Part shown: in pieces, positions 37,913 through 50,389 of the stretch
Layout of the letters: each line of letters opens with the position of its first letter
Numbering within the stretch: position 1 is the first letter of the stretch
Origin: Lenzites betulinus
Lineage: Eukaryota > Basidiomycota > Agaricomycetes > Polyporales > Polyporaceae
Assembly: GCA_022264855.1 (NCBI GenBank)
Contig: JABYQU010000012.1
Location: forward strand, 186,001 to 250,000
Direction of reading: 5' to 3'
DNA length: 64,000 bases
Notes under the pieces: generated by a model
Database searches by the model: none
What the model was told of the DNA's origin: nothing
The model's input: only the letters and a program-made list of their open reading frames with translations
Position numbers and translations under genes: made by a program

Positions 37913-40504
37913 TCAGAAGTTCGCGTGGCGGGTGGGGTTGAAGATCGGAAGCGGATGCGCCTATGGGAACCCGTCAGCCTCAACGTCGCGGACGCAAATC
38001 GGGCGCTGCATACCTCGGTGTTGAAGACGTATTCTGCGAACGGGTTGTCAGTTATGGTGTGGGCGCGGAGCACGCAACGCAACGCGGAAAGCACGCACTG
38101 TCTAATGGGAGCACGGTGTCGTCCTCAAACAGCAGGTACAGGTACTTCAACGTTTCGCTCTGCGCACGCGGCACGGTTAGCATCCGCCACGCGCGTCTAG
38201 AAGAAGGCACTTTACCATTAGGAACGTCTCCATCTTGTCCTCGTGCACGACGGGCACCTGGTCGACGTTGAGGATGCTCGCGTATCCGCCCGTCTCGATT
38301 TTGCAGTGCTTCTCGATCGCCTGGAAGATTGCCCAGCCGTAGTCGCGGTACCGCTGGTCGCCCGTTAGGCGGTACGCGATGAACAGCGACTCGACCGTCT
38401 CGGGGCGCAGGATGTATCGCGCGTCGTACGACGGAGGCGCTCCAGGTCTGTCGATGGGAGTGCAGATCCATCAGTCTTTGGTTCTGGAGAGTAGTAGCAG
38501 GGGTATGGACTGACTTTGCACCCTTAATGTACCAGTCGTCCGGCACGCTCGAGCCGGACACCTTGTCGCCTGGTATCCGGAAGTGGACGATCTCTGGCGA
38601 GAGTCCGGTCGCGGTGTCGTGGGTTCGCATGCATGTTTCGATGAGCTCGACGCCGGTCTTCCAGTCACGAATGCCCACTGGGGTGAGGTGTTTCGCGTGT
38701 GGAGGTATCGACACGTTTTGAGTGGCGGCGCCGGCAGTGACAGCACCGAGCATGAGCGAGCCACCGAAGAAGCATATCAAGTGGTCTTGCTTCGGCTGTA
38801 ACCGCCACGACCTGGAGTAATGTGACATTGGGTTCGAATTCCTTTTCACTGAGGATGAGCACGTACATCTTCCCTGAGCCAGAGCGTTCGGGTATGAGTT
38901 CAGCGGTATACGTGAGCCGTCCCGAAACGCTCTTCTTGATGAGATGTTCCTGGACACCGTTCATCGCGAATTCGTACATCTGCAACGTTCCATGTTGTGA
39001 GGGGCTGGCGCCATGCGACGTGAAGCATGACAACTCACCTCCTTGTATACCGGCTCTGTGTAATTCTGAGGGAAGTGTCAACGGCTGACTCATACGGCTG
39101 ACAGCATGGTGCTCACAGTCTGGACATATTGCTTCCTATGCGACATCAGCGAAATGGTCATCTCAGACGAGATTAACTTTATGGCTCACAGGAGATATTC
39201 GTAATAAGAGTCTCCACGCGATCCGAGGCGAATGGCGGACATCACGAACCGCCCATCTTCAGGACTGCGTCGAGGTCAATATCAAATTCACGGTCGCAAT
39301 CTCCGCACTGACTTCATGAAAATAGATGCAAGTCCAGTGTTCAGACTTGAGCCCTTGATAGTCTCCATTACCTAGGAAAATGTCAGCTCACAAGATCTCG
39401 CACCACAGGGCCATTGCCAGACCTTCTCCACAACATTCCAGTAAGTTTCGTTCCCTGTCAAGTGACTGAGGTAGCGGAATTCGAGCTGGAGGGTGGCAAC
39501 CTCCGCTGTGCTCACGAGGCCCTTGTTATCCCCGGTCTTCGAAGCCACGCGTGCGCCAAGGTTGACATTCGATAATGGCAATCCTGAGGGAGTGTCGAAG
39601 GCGGGCATTATGCGGTCCGCGAGGTCCTTCGCCTTGTCAATGTACATGGGATCCTTGGTGAGCGCATAGGCGGACAGCAGTCCTCCGAGGACTCGGATAG
39701 TCGTCTAGGCTGTGTGAGTTTATTGATCCATATGGGCAATCCTTCGCTTACCGACCTCGAATGTATTGAAATCGCCATCGCGCTCGAAAGTCATCGTGTT
39801 CGCGACCCAGTCGCGGGCGCGCATGTACTCTTCGTGTAGCCCCATAATTAACATGGTGTCTATAGAGTCCACCACGGTATATCCAATACCCCCGGCCTCT
39901 GTAAGGTTGGTGCCTTCGTGGCTGATTGGGTGGTACTCGTCATCTCCCATAGCATCACGTTCTGCTTCGATGAGCCGGGCTGTTCGGGTGCAGTAACGAA
40001 TTACACATACCATACGCGAGCCATGCATGCTAAGAAGCCGCTCAGCCACCGATCTCGGGGAGTCGCATAGATGGGCTCACCTTGAATGCCTCTACTACGG
40101 CATCTCGTTTGGGCACGTCAGCGGTGAAGTCGACAACTCCAGGCGCAGCAGGCTGCTCTAGTACGTCCGTTCCAAGGAACTCCGCGAGTGGTACCGTAAC
40201 TATTGCAGGGTTCTTCCGCCGCATAATGAGCCCTCCCGAAAGCGGTCCAAGAGGACACCGGTCACTCACTCGGTACACAAAGTAGGCAGCCGCGGAGAGG
40301 AGGACAAGCACGAGGTATGCCGAAGCATTGGAGGACGTCTGTGCCTTTGCAGCAGGCTGATTGGATCGGCCACGTAGTTAGTTAGCGGTATGCATGCCGG
40401 TAGATGTGCGCTGTACATACAGAGACACCGGAGTCCTTGACCGGCTTTGCGTTCCTCTGCGAGGCGGCAGGGGCGCTTCGCTTGCGCAGTTCAGAGCCTC
40501 CCAT
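37913..40504 (-). CDS. Class I alpha-1,2-mannosidase (glycoside hydrolase family 47)
   Basis: A membrane-anchored ER or Golgi enzyme that trims alpha-1,2-linked mannose from N-glycans. The gene has many short exons. The N-terminal exon (MGGSELRKRSAPAASQRNAK) is cytosolic and basic; the next holds a type II anchor, SAYLVLVLLSAAAYFVYR. The GH47 barrel begins with HAWLAYAERDAMGDDEYHPI, for which a 19-nt micro-exon (40011-40029) is needed. Then come GGIGYTVVDSIDTMLIMGLH, TTIRVLGGLLSAYALTKDPM, SGLPLSNVNLG, and YILRPETVESLFIAYRLTGD near the C-terminus. The last exons encode METFLM, SETLKYLYLLFEDD and YVFNTEAHPLP, the standard end of the family with the calcium-binding Thr. The protein ends FNPTRHANF. 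Details of some middle exons (about 38.8-39.4 kb) are uncertain. Confidence 0.92.
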
Positions 40505-41132
40505 GGTGATCTATGCCCTACGTGGGTATCGAAGACTATAAACCGTCGCGTGCCAGCCGTCGCGGAGTCTGGGGTTGGAGAGAGAGTGGAAAGGCGACCT
40601 GAAGGGTGCCAACGCAGGCCGGGGGAGAAGAGGGGAGAAGCGGTTGGTAGGAATCAGGCTAAGCACCGGCCAGCAGCCATCTCGCATAAGTTATCCACTG
40701 CGAACGTCCTCGTCAAGCCCAAACGACGGCTATTTTTGGGGCTTCCTGCCCCGGCACGTGCCATGACGTGTCTATTATTGCAACCGCAGCGCCCGAGTAT
40801 CGCGTCTTGATCTCTTTCCTGCCTGCACCGCAGCGTCTCGCAGCGTCCGCACCGCAGCAGCCCCGGGCTTTCCGCATACGTGTCCTCGGCCGTCCTCGGC
40901 GGCGCACGGCGGTGCTCACACGACCACCGCGACTAACCGCGACCCGTCCGGAGTGTACACAATCGTATTTAATTGCAACGGTACCGAGCACTGGTGGTGA
41001 TAGCAAATACAGAACTCCGAGGGGGCTCGTTGGTTCAATGTCGGTTTCTCCTTCCTTCATACTCGCTAGTCGATATCACCGGGCGGACGGATATGTTGAC
41101 TCAGTCATACCCTCGCCGACCGTCGTGCGACC
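40505..41132. other. Spacer between GH47 and dioxygenase genes
   Basis: About 630 bp; both neighbours are on the minus strand, so it contains the GH47 promoter and the dioxygenase 3-prime end. No additional gene found. Confidence 0.5.
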
Positions 41133-42614
41133 TCATGCCCACTTCGCCACGTCTTCCTCCGAGGGGCCCTTGGGATCGTCCGAAGCCGCAAGGTTGCACT
41201 GGTGGAATGCGCGAACCTGATCAGGCTTGAACGCGCCCACCACCGTGTGAAGTACACCTCTGTTGTGGAACAGGACGAGGTCCCGCTCATGCCTGTTTAA
41301 AAATATCGTTACACGCTCAGCAAACGTGATTCATGATAGGCGTATGAATAACTTACCAGTCATGCGGGTAGACCAGCTGCGAAGACCCCCGCGTGTGATC
41401 AACTCGTGTGAGCAGAATTAGAACTGGCTGAGAGAACTCACACTCGGCGCGATGGCAGGTCTCTGCATTTTGTACAGCAGTTCCCGCACCTCCTTCAGGT
41501 CGGCAAGGTGCGCGCCGTCAGGATACAGAGCCCCCTCCCGCTTGGCATCACTTGGCAAGGGTGCAACGAAGAGTTCGGCGACACCACACGGGTGTACTTG
41601 GAAATGAAGCTCGCCCGTAACGGGGTTCTTCCACAGCTAATCCCCCAATCAGTAGCTGCGGTGCCTAACACACGTCATCCGACTTACCATAGGAAGGACC
41701 TTGATTTTGGATTCCTCCCACGGGGGAAGTTCGTCATACGACATCTCTAGACCCTCGGACATGATGCCGAGCCCGGTGGACAGTGCATGTGCGGGCGCCA
41801 TCCACACATACGGGTGCGGAGAGTATTTCACTTTCGTCCTGACGGCGACGCTCTTGAGCTCAGGAGGGAGGATGTTGAACATGTTCCTCCCATCCACAAA
41901 TGCAGTCGTACCCAGGGGGACCTCGAGTTCATCACCCGTGCCGTCATCGTACCGGACGCGCTGACGGGCGCCCTTCGGAACGTTCACACCGTAGAGTGTC
42001 GTCACCTTAGGCGGTGACAGATCGTAGAGCGCTGCGTCGATATGCCAGCGGTAGTAACGGGTGTACCCCTTCTCCTCGTCTTCAGGGGACACTCGGGTCT
42101 TGTGGAAAGTCGTGTGGGACGGGTGCTTCAGCTTCGCCTCCGCTAGACCCTCATGGTCGTACACTATCCCGTTACCAATGAGCTGGACCTGGGGGACACG
42201 AGGAATGGTCTTGAGGTCGGGATGAAGGATGGACTTCTTCTCGCCACCCGTCTTATTGTTTCCATGTCCATAGCTCTCCGATGTCGGATCGAATGCCTGT
42301 TTCGCCTTCTGTCAGCATCTGCCAGTGAGCGGTAGCGGTGATCCTCTGACCTTGGTGAGAGCAAACTGTTGCTCCGGGGAGAGGTCAACGTCTCGGAAGA
42401 GCAGAGCTCCATGCTAACCATGACACCACAGTCAGCCAATTTATCACTAACCGTGTTTCGCTGTATGAACCTTGTACAGAAGGTCGTGAATCTCCTGGAA
42501 CTGCTCCGGGGACAGAGTACCGGGGTTCACACCCTTGACCTCCCTCCCGAAGTCCTGCAGCTTGGCTGCATCCGCAGTTGCGGGCACGGGGAGCGGGACA
42601 ACCTCGATAGCCAT
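41133..42614 (-). CDS. xanA: Fe(II)/2-oxoglutarate dioxygenase of the TauD/TfdA family, probable xanthine dioxygenase
   Basis: A cytosolic non-haem iron enzyme. Fungal XanA members hydroxylate xanthine to uric acid with 2-oxoglutarate, in place of xanthine oxidase. The N-terminus is MAIEVVPLPVPATADAAKLQ with FGREVKGVNPGTLSPEQFQE; next come HGALLFRDVDLSPEQQFALT and YRWHIDAALYDLSPPKVTTL, which carries the iron-binding H-X-D. The distal His and the 2-oxoglutarate-binding Arg lie in the last exon, around VLFHNRGVLHTVVGAFKPDQ and VRAFHQCNLAASDDP. This C-terminal block is, as I recall it, characteristic of XanA-type proteins, so I favour that substrate. TauD relatives acting on taurine or sulfonates remain possible. 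Several short introns; no break seen. Confidence 0.75.
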
Positions 42615-43060
42615 GGTTCTTCTGACGATTGTGGTATGTAAATTCTCAAGTTGGCGGGAAGACCGGTGGGTGGTGTGAGCAAGCAGAAGGTAAAAAAGCC
42701 GTCGATGCGTAAAGCAGCCCGTTAAAAGCGCGCCGCACGATGTCCTTATCATGTCCGCCGTCGGGTGTTTATCCGTGCCGCAGGCTCTAGGCAGCGAATG
42801 CGGGGAAGATAAGATTAATGGTGTGCGATTAGATGCCAATCATGCTCCCGGCGTTTGTATGGCCCAGGTTAGGTTAGGGTTTCAACCTCGTGTGGCTCCC
42901 ACGTGGTAACAACACCCGCTTGTCCCAGAACGCGTCGACGCGTCGAACACGTCTCAGTCCTACTCTCTCCTGTCCTCCACGTTCCTCTGGCGACTTTCCT
43001 TTGAAACTCGTCTCTAGGACTAGTTATCACGCGTCTTTACTCAAAATCAGCCGTTTTGTG
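42615..43060. promoter_or_regulatory. Divergent promoter, dioxygenase / centrin
   Basis: About 450 bp between divergent start codons. It contains CATGTCC and CACGTGG sequences but no clear TATA box. No gene. Confidence 0.45.
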
Positions 43061-43787
43061 ATGTATTCAACATCTGCTGCCCAAAAAGCAACCGCACGGC
43101 GATCACGCACTCGTCCCGAGCTCACGGACGAGCAGAAACAAGAGATCAAGGAGGCCTTTGAACTCTTCGACACGGACAAGGATGGATGCATAGACTACCA
43201 CGAACTCAAGGTGGCTATGCGTGCGCTTGGATTTGACCTCAAGAAGCCGGAGGTGTTGAAGATCCTGCGCGACCACGACAAGACTGGCCATGGTCTTATG
43301 GAGTTCGAGGACTTTGCGAAGATCAGTGCGTACATATGTTACTTCAGGAGCATTGGTCTTTATGGGCCATATGGGACGACGCGCTAACGAATTCATCCGC
43401 TATGTCGTGTCCGTTGCACACTTCACGTGTCTGTAGTGAGCGAACGAATCCTGGCTCGCGATCCTATGGAGGAAATCCGCCGGGCTTTCCAACTATTTGA
43501 TGACGATAACACGGGGAAGATCAGCCTAAGAAATCTGCGACGCGTCGCAAAAGAGATTGGAGATAGGTTAGAGGACGACGAACTGTGAGTATCCAACCTC
43601 CGCACCCTGACCCAATATGTTTTTGGATCTCTATCCCACGAGCTTTGGGTACCTCGGGCAAGATTCACGATGCTGACACAACTCCAACGCTGCCTCCAGT
43701 CAAGCTATGATAGACGAATTTGACCTCGACCAGGATGGTGAAATCAACGAGCAAGAATTCTTCGCTATCATGACGGACGACGCGTAG
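43061..43787 (+). CDS. CDC31: Centrin (Cdc31 type, calcium-binding EF-hand protein)
   Basis: A spindle-pole-body and nuclear-pore/TREX-2-associated calcium sensor. Exons 43061-43325, 43437-43584 and 43700-43787 give 166 residues, the normal centrin length. Four EF-hands can be seen. Loop 1 is [12 protein letters not shown]. Loop 2 is [12 protein letters not shown], with Gly at the position normally Ile, as in other centrins. Loop 3 is [12 protein letters not shown] and loop 4 is [12 protein letters not shown]. The linker carries RRAFQLF and the centrin start motif [16 protein letters not shown]. The basic N-terminal extension ([11 protein letters not shown]) is typical. It is the last recognised gene before a long gene-poor tract. 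Confidence 0.93.
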
Positions 43788-46700
43788 CCCTGTGATGCGT
43801 CACCCGCATAGCGGCAATACCTTGGTGCTGCCTCCAGCTTTGTTCTTGCCCTCTCCAGCGTTACCATCCCATTCTGCCATACGCCGATCGACCGTCTCAG
43901 CGCTTCCCGTTTCTATCTTGTACACTCCGACACTCTCGCCCCCCAAATTGGTTTCATCCGGGTCCATATCCGATCCACTCCGTCCAACTAGCCGTCGCCA
44001 TCCTTTGCTGATGCTGGTCGTCTCCGGGCGTCAGCCGCGCAACGTCTCAAGCTAGTATCCAATGTGAGTTTAGGCCGATCGTACCTCATTTCGCACCCTC
44101 TAATTTTGATCGTGGCTCGCTGCGCCGCCATTTTGCGCAGTCTCCATTTCTACCATCTACAGGATTTCGTAGCTCTGTATCAAAGTATAATCGATGTATG
44201 TATACTCCGCTATCAAGCCCAGCGACGCACCTTGGCCTGTCCTGGGCGAGCGACCCATGTGGCTGTGATCGGCTCACTTGTGGCATAAGACAAGCAGGTG
44301 AGACATACGTGGTGTGACGGCATATCTCAATTCCAGCGCCGCGAGGTCGCGCGAAGGCCAAAGATATGACGATCAGGTCCGAGCCCGGCATACAGCTGAA
44401 GACCGAAAACAATAGCAATGTCCACTCCGACGACGTTTCATGTTCAAATTTACCCGCCCGAGCCGCTGTGTTCCACTGCGCGGAGTTTGCAGGGCAAAAG
44501 TGGACGCGACCGCTCAAGGCACGCACCGACTGTGCCACGAAAAAGCCAAATCAACTTAGATCGACCTACGCACGCGTCCTCGTCAGAAAAGCACCCAAAC
44601 GTCTAGGGCAAAAAAAAAACACAGAACCCGACATCCAGGCACGCACGAAACGGATGACAAGACAAGACAAGACTCGGACATATGCCGATTCGCCCTTTGC
44701 AGTCGTACGGATATGATGAGCTGATGAGCCCTCTTAGCCCGGCCGTCGCCCATGCCAACGCTGACGGGCATCTTCTGCTCGTCTTCCACCGTCACCAGCA
44801 TGTGCACGTCCGCGCGACGCCGCGCCCCCGACGGCGAGACATGCCATGCTGACACACCCGTTGCGGCGTCGACCGCCCCGGCGCGGGCTGCCCTCCCCAA
44901 CGAGCGCCGCGGGCACGAATCACGCGCCTCCCGCCGCCGCAATCGAGGCACGGGGCTGACCCGCTCGATCGCGCTGCGCGTGCGGCGATCGTGACGGGCG
45001 TGACCAGTCAGGGCGCGCGAGCTGGCTGGCTGCAGCGCATAATTCTGCACAATTGAATTGGAATTGCAGGAATTTTTGCGGCGCTGTCCAGCCTCCCTCC
45101 GATCGCGGAGGCGGGAACGGAGGCGGACTGGCGGCGACTCCTTGAGTCTCGGGGACGGGACTATGTCAGCGGCGGCTGGCTGTTACGGTAGAGACGGAGA
45201 GGTGAGTGCGTTTGGATCGCACATGTTAAAGCGGCTAGCATTGAGTTTTACGACTGGCACGGAGCGGTTATGAGGCTGGCAACGCGAAAGAGCAAACGTC
45301 TGAGGGCGTATTGCGGTCCGGCCGGAAATGCGACGGAGGCGGGCGGGACGGGGCGGAGCGAGACCTGCGCGTTGGCGGCGGGGTGCTGACACCCCCCGCC
45401 CCGTCCGCCCCGACGCGTTCGAACGTGGCTCGCATCGTACGAGTGCATCTATGCGTCATCCGGACCGAGCAGCAGGGCCCGCCGCTCGTCGCTTGATGGT
45501 CGACGGCGCTGGAACGCGCGGGCTTCCAGACCAGTGCCGCGCAGCGGGCGACGACACGCGCACCCAGAGTCAAAATCAAGAGCGGGCATCCGAGGCCACA
45601 ACTTCGGCGGTCGACCGTCGGGTAGGCCAAGGCCCAAGGACGCGTACGCTCGCGTACGGCGGAGCACCCGCAGATCTCCAGCTCTGCGTTGCAGCCGTCA
45701 GCGTGCTTCTCGCGCACCGAATGTTCGACGTCCGCGCGCGCGGACCAATGCGTGATCCCCCAACTGTCATCAGTGCGCGCATGGCGCATGGAACACTCGT
45801 CCTCGCGCACCGGAAGGCGCACCCATCTGCATCCCGCCCGCTGGGGCCCTGGAGCGCGAGCCCTGGGGACTGGGGAGGCGGGGTGCACGCGCGCGCGCGC
45901 GCGAGCGCAATCGAGCCATCTCGCAATCGCGATCGGCCGCTGGCGCGTCGATCGGGGTACGCGCCGCTAGCGTCCATCTGGGCAGGTCCGAGCCGGGCGA
46001 GAGGCTGCGCGCAGACTCCAGAGTACGTACCTCCCGCGTTGGGCAGACGCGGCGGCGGTGGCGGCGTCGGGAGGAGCCTCTCGAGTGCGCCTCAGCCTCG
46101 GGCAGTGGGTCTTATCCGCGAGGCGGTGCGCCCGTCTTCCTCTGGGCTGGTGGGGGTGCCTGCTGGCGGTGAGGTCTGCGCGGGCAGGTGCCTGCTCGGG
46201 CGGGGCTCCGGAGTGGGGGGTGAGCACATTGGGCTGACCGCTGCGGGCGGCGGGCTGGCTCGTGATGTATATGTCGAGCTTGGCCGTCCGCGCGCGCAGA
46301 CGCGAACCGCAGTTAGGTGCGCCGTGATGCATACCGCCTCCGGCGGAAAAGGCGCGCCTCACCCTCCGCTACAAATTCTGCGCATGACGTCGCGCGCTGA
46401 GACTCAGACTCGCAGTTCACGTTGATTCTGAAGCCTGAGCGGCGGCGCACGGAGAGCGCGTCCCGCGCACGATTTCGGACCAGACCGTCACGTACGATCC
46501 ACCCATGGCAGCCGCACCCCGGACTCCAAATGCAATCAGAACTAGAAGAGGCTGACGCTGCGCGCGCGCGACGTGCACGCGCCAGCCGGGGTCACGGCGA
46601 GGATGACAATGCCGCCCGCCACAGGTCACGTTCTGCACAAGCCCGGGATGACATACACTGTCAGTGTGCAGTACGCGGTGGTCAGTGGCGACACGTCCGA

Positions 46701-48687
46701 CGGCGCGATCGAGGACCGAGGACGTCGCGTCGGGTCATCCGAGAGAACGCTGGGATCCACGAGAGCTGTCGAACGGACGTTCTCCCGGCACCATAGCGCA
46801 CCACACCACCTTCGCGCAGAGGCAGTGACGTTCGAGCGTGCATTATCATTCGGAGTCCGGGGATAAGCGTTAAGTACGCGTTAAGTACGCGAGCGCGGCG
46901 GCGCGTCAGAACAATATCGACATTCGGATTCGCGCACGAGCATGGCAGCACGCCGACGCGCGGTACAACCCACCGGACACGCTGGGCGGCGGGCACGGGG
47001 AAGACACAGTACTACGAGCGGACGCGTGCGCCATGAATAATCCCGCCGCCACAACCTCCCCAGGTCACGTTCTCTTCCCGCGGATGACATAGACGTGCAC
47101 GCCCCGCCCCGTACGACCACGACCGCGACCGCTACGACGGCACGTACGATCGACTCGCGCCGCGCACTCGGGTCAATGCCATCAGCATCGCCCAGCCTCT
47201 CCAGCCTGCGGCATCCTCGACGTTCACCCGCTCCCCGCCCACGCTCCTCGGTGCGCGGAGCACCAGGGCGCATCGCACCACCGCCCAAGTACTGGGATCC
47301 GGACTGACATGCCAAGCGCGCCCGACCCTCCAGAATTGAAATATTGACGAGTCGATCGCGAAGACGAAAGCATAAACGTTAGCACGCCCCCAGCGACCCC
47401 GGACGCACGCGTCCAGGTACCCCGCCCCGCCCCGCCCCGCCTCGCCGCCCCGTCCGATCCGTATCCTAATGGTCGGTCCTCAGGCCTCAGGCTTCTTCAG
47501 GCTGGAGAGTCACTGGTCAACAGACGCTCGCGCGGGAGACAGGGGGCGGCGGTGGCTGACCATGGCTGGCTGAGAAGTTCCGCTCCGCATGCGACTCCAG
47601 AATCCAGAATGTGAGATCCGTATCTGCTATCACTGCGGGCTCGCTGAGTCGGCGGGGCGGCTGACTGTGCGGGCCTTACGCGCGTCACGCGCGGGGGTTG
47701 CTGGGGCTGACGGTGGGATGGGCCTCAGCGCATTTGTGTCAGCGTCAGCATGGGCGTGACTTGGTAGTGGTGGTGGCAGCCGCAGTCTGCGGCTGGATCA
47801 TGGACTCGGATGTCAATTCACGATTTGTGAGGCGGACTCTCGGAGGCGGGTATCACAGACATTCACCAAATTGAGACTCGGGCCAGAGAGGCTGGCAGCA
47901 CACAGCACACCAAGTCACCAAAACGATAAAGAGCAAAAGCATGGCATAAGCCGGTCCGCATACTGTAACATTCCGGATCCTTAAGAATACAGCGGGGGAG
48001 TGGGAGCGGGAGCGGGAGTGGGAGCGGGGACCCTTAGACGATACACTGGGAGATGGGAGAGGGAGCGGGCGAGCACATGTACACGAGAAGAGAAAGACTG
48101 GGATAGGGATAGGGAGACACGAGGGGGGGAGACATGACATGCTACATCCAAAGTCCGGGCTTGTCTGAATGAGGAGGGGCGGGGCTGGTTGGGGCAGGCG
48201 AGTTAGGATGGTTGGGACGGGCGAGTTGGGATGGTTGGGACGGGCGAGTTGGGATGGGGCGGATGGGGCGGATACGCTGGAGTCTGGCACGCGCGAACGG
48301 AGGGGGATGGGGAAACGAGGGATTTGTGGGTGCGGGGAGCAAGGAGGAGGAGAAGGGGCGACATGACATGGAACGTAAACGGGCCGGAGCGAACGACTGG
48401 GAATAATGATCATGTAAACAGCAAACCGGGGCGCACACGCCGTGCAGACCACCACCACCCAAACGACGACCATAGAACGGAAACCGGAACGGGGTGAACA
48501 AAAAGAATAGGCAGAAGAAAGAGGAAAGAAGCCTGAGGGAAGTCATCGCGAGACGTGACGGGAGATCTTGACGGGGCGTGAGGGACCGGTGCTGCGTCTA
48601 TACCCCATGTTGAACGGGTCGGAGGCGGAGACAGAGACAGAGGCGGGTGGCACACGGACGGACGAGCAGACAGACAGGCGAGGACGC
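43788..48687. other. Long GC-rich gene-poor tract
   Basis: About 4.9 kb with no recognisable gene. Long open frames exist on both strands, but they come from high GC content and show no domain or codon-bias consistency. Notable sequence includes a C4G-type run at 47421-47445, GGGAGC-type repeats at about 47993-48027 and a 23-bp tandem triplet at 48187-48255. Confidence 0.55.
48187..48255 (+). repeat. Three tandem copies of a 23-bp unit
   Basis: The unit GGTTGGGACGGGCGAGTTGGGAT is repeated three times head to tail; copies 2 and 3 are identical and copy 1 differs at three positions. It lies about 430 bp downstream of the C2H2 gene stop codon on the plus-strand axis. Confidence 0.85.
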
Positions 48688-50389
48688 TCAGAGCCGGCCG
48701 GCCTTGGGCGCCGTGAAGCCCTTGTGGACGCGCATGTGCTGCCCGAGGTTGTCGTGCCGGCTGAAGTCCTTCCCGCACCCAGGGAACGGGCACTTGTGCG
48801 CTGCATACCCCAGCAGCCGTCAGCAACCATCGCAGGCTAGGAAAGGCAAAGGAAGGGAGGACGCACGCTTCTCGTTCGTGTGGATGCTCCGGACGTGCCG
48901 CTTCAGATGCTCACCGCGCGCGAAACACTTCCCGCACCCGGGCACCTTGCACATGTACATCCTCTGCTTAAGTCGCCGCGTCAGCCCCCGTCTCGCTTTT
49001 TTGATGCACACAAAGACACACCTTCTGCTGGCCCTGGTTCCCGACCTGCTGCACAGTCGGCACCCTCCGCCCACGGCTCTTCTTCGTCAGGTTCGGCACC
49101 GGCACAGGCGGCGCGAGCCGGCGCCCCATCGCCGACAACCCGCCCGGCGACGTCGCCGGCGAGACGTCCGACGTGCTCAGCTGCCTCCTGCGCCCCGCGC
49201 GCGGCGACGCCGGCGCATAATCATCATCGTCGCCCTCCGCGTCCTCCTCGTCCTCGTCCATCTCCGCGTCCAGCGACGACTCCGACGCGCCGCTCGCGCC
49301 GGGCAGGTCCTCGTCCGACTCCGCGCTCGTGAAGCTCGCCGCGCGCGCGCGCTTGCGCTGCGGCACCGGGATCGGCGCGGAGGGCGCGACGCTGCCCATG
49401 GCCGGGGAGCCGCCCGCGCTCGCGCTCGCGCTGCTGTCGGTGAAGGCGGCGGGGCTGTGCGCGGCGGCGGGCGCGACGGTGTAGCGCGGGTCGCAGCCCG
49501 CGTCCTGCGGCGGGAGGTCGTGCAGCTGCGAGTAGGGCGACGTCGGCGAGACGTGCGTCGGGTTCACGTAGCGCGGCATGGCGTCCTCGTCCGGGTACTG
49601 CAGCTGCGCCGCCGCGGAGAGCATGTAGGGGGACATGGGCTGCTGCTGGTGCGGCTGGTGCGGCTGGTGCTGCTCGGTGCCGCCGCCGCTGTAGCCGTAC
49701 CCGAGGGATTGTTGGGTGATGGACTCGGCGGTGTAGGGCTGCATGGCGTAGGCGGGGAGCGCGTGCTGCTGGTCGGGCATGGAGGATGCGTGCTGCAGCG
49801 AGTCGGAGTACGGGGCGAGGTAGAGCCCGGCGCCGGGGCCTGCGTATGCCTCGATGCTGTCCTCTGCCTTCACGCCCTGCATCATGCTGTCCGCGGACGC
49901 TGAGGGCGCGGCGGACGGGAGGTCGTAGCTGGCGGCGTAGGGATCTGCGTACTGGGCGGACGCGGGCGGCTGGGCGACCTGGGGCCAGGACTGCGGGTAC
50001 GCGTCCGGCTGGTACGGCTGCTGGGCGCCGCTGGGCTGGTGCATGTCGGCGCCGTAGGGCGAGCCGAGGGGGCTGCTGCCCTGGGCGAAGGAGCCGGTGC
50101 CGGAGGAGGAGGAGGAGTCCATGGAGAAGGAGGAGCGGTAGGACGAGGGGAGGAGCTGGGGGGCGGGGTAGTGCTGCATCTGGCGGGGCGCGGAGGAGCG
50201 GAGGAAGGAGGCGGACTGGAGGCGGCGGGCGGGGTCAGCCGTGCGATCGTAGTAGCCGTAATGGAGAGGCTGGGCGGGCTGGTGCGCGGGTGCGGGGTCG
50301 GGGAGCGGATGGTGGTGGTGGAAGGGGAGCATGGGGAAGGCGGGGGCGGCGACCTCCATGAGCGGCTGGCGACGGAGGTGGTGGTACAT
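48688..50389 (-). CDS. C2H2 zinc-finger transcription factor (Msn2/4-like finger pair)
   Basis: Exons 49022-50389, 48867-48966 and 48688-48800 give 526 residues. Most of the protein is disordered, rich in Pro, Gln, Ala and Ser, with an acidic stretch (EMDEDEEDAEGDDDDY) and a basic stretch PVPQRKRARAASF that could act as a nuclear signal. Two C2H2 fingers end the protein: CKVPGCGKCFARGEHLKRHV plus RSIH, and CPFPGCGKDFSRHDNLGQHM plus RVH, with the linker TNEKPHK between them. An intron falls exactly in the linker. The ARGEHLKRHVRS/SRHDNLGQHM finger pair is the type seen in stress and fruiting regulators of Agaricomycetes. It is isolated between two gene-poor tracts. Confidence 0.92.

Noticed and set aside
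43788..48600. Long open frames on both strands (for example 45328-46425)
   Set aside because: They overlap frames on the opposite strand, are Arg/Ala/Pro-rich, show no domain and follow from high GC content.
48647..49903. 418-residue plus-strand frame
   Set aside because: It is the antisense shadow of the C2H2 gene; the minus strand has intact zinc fingers and consistent splicing.
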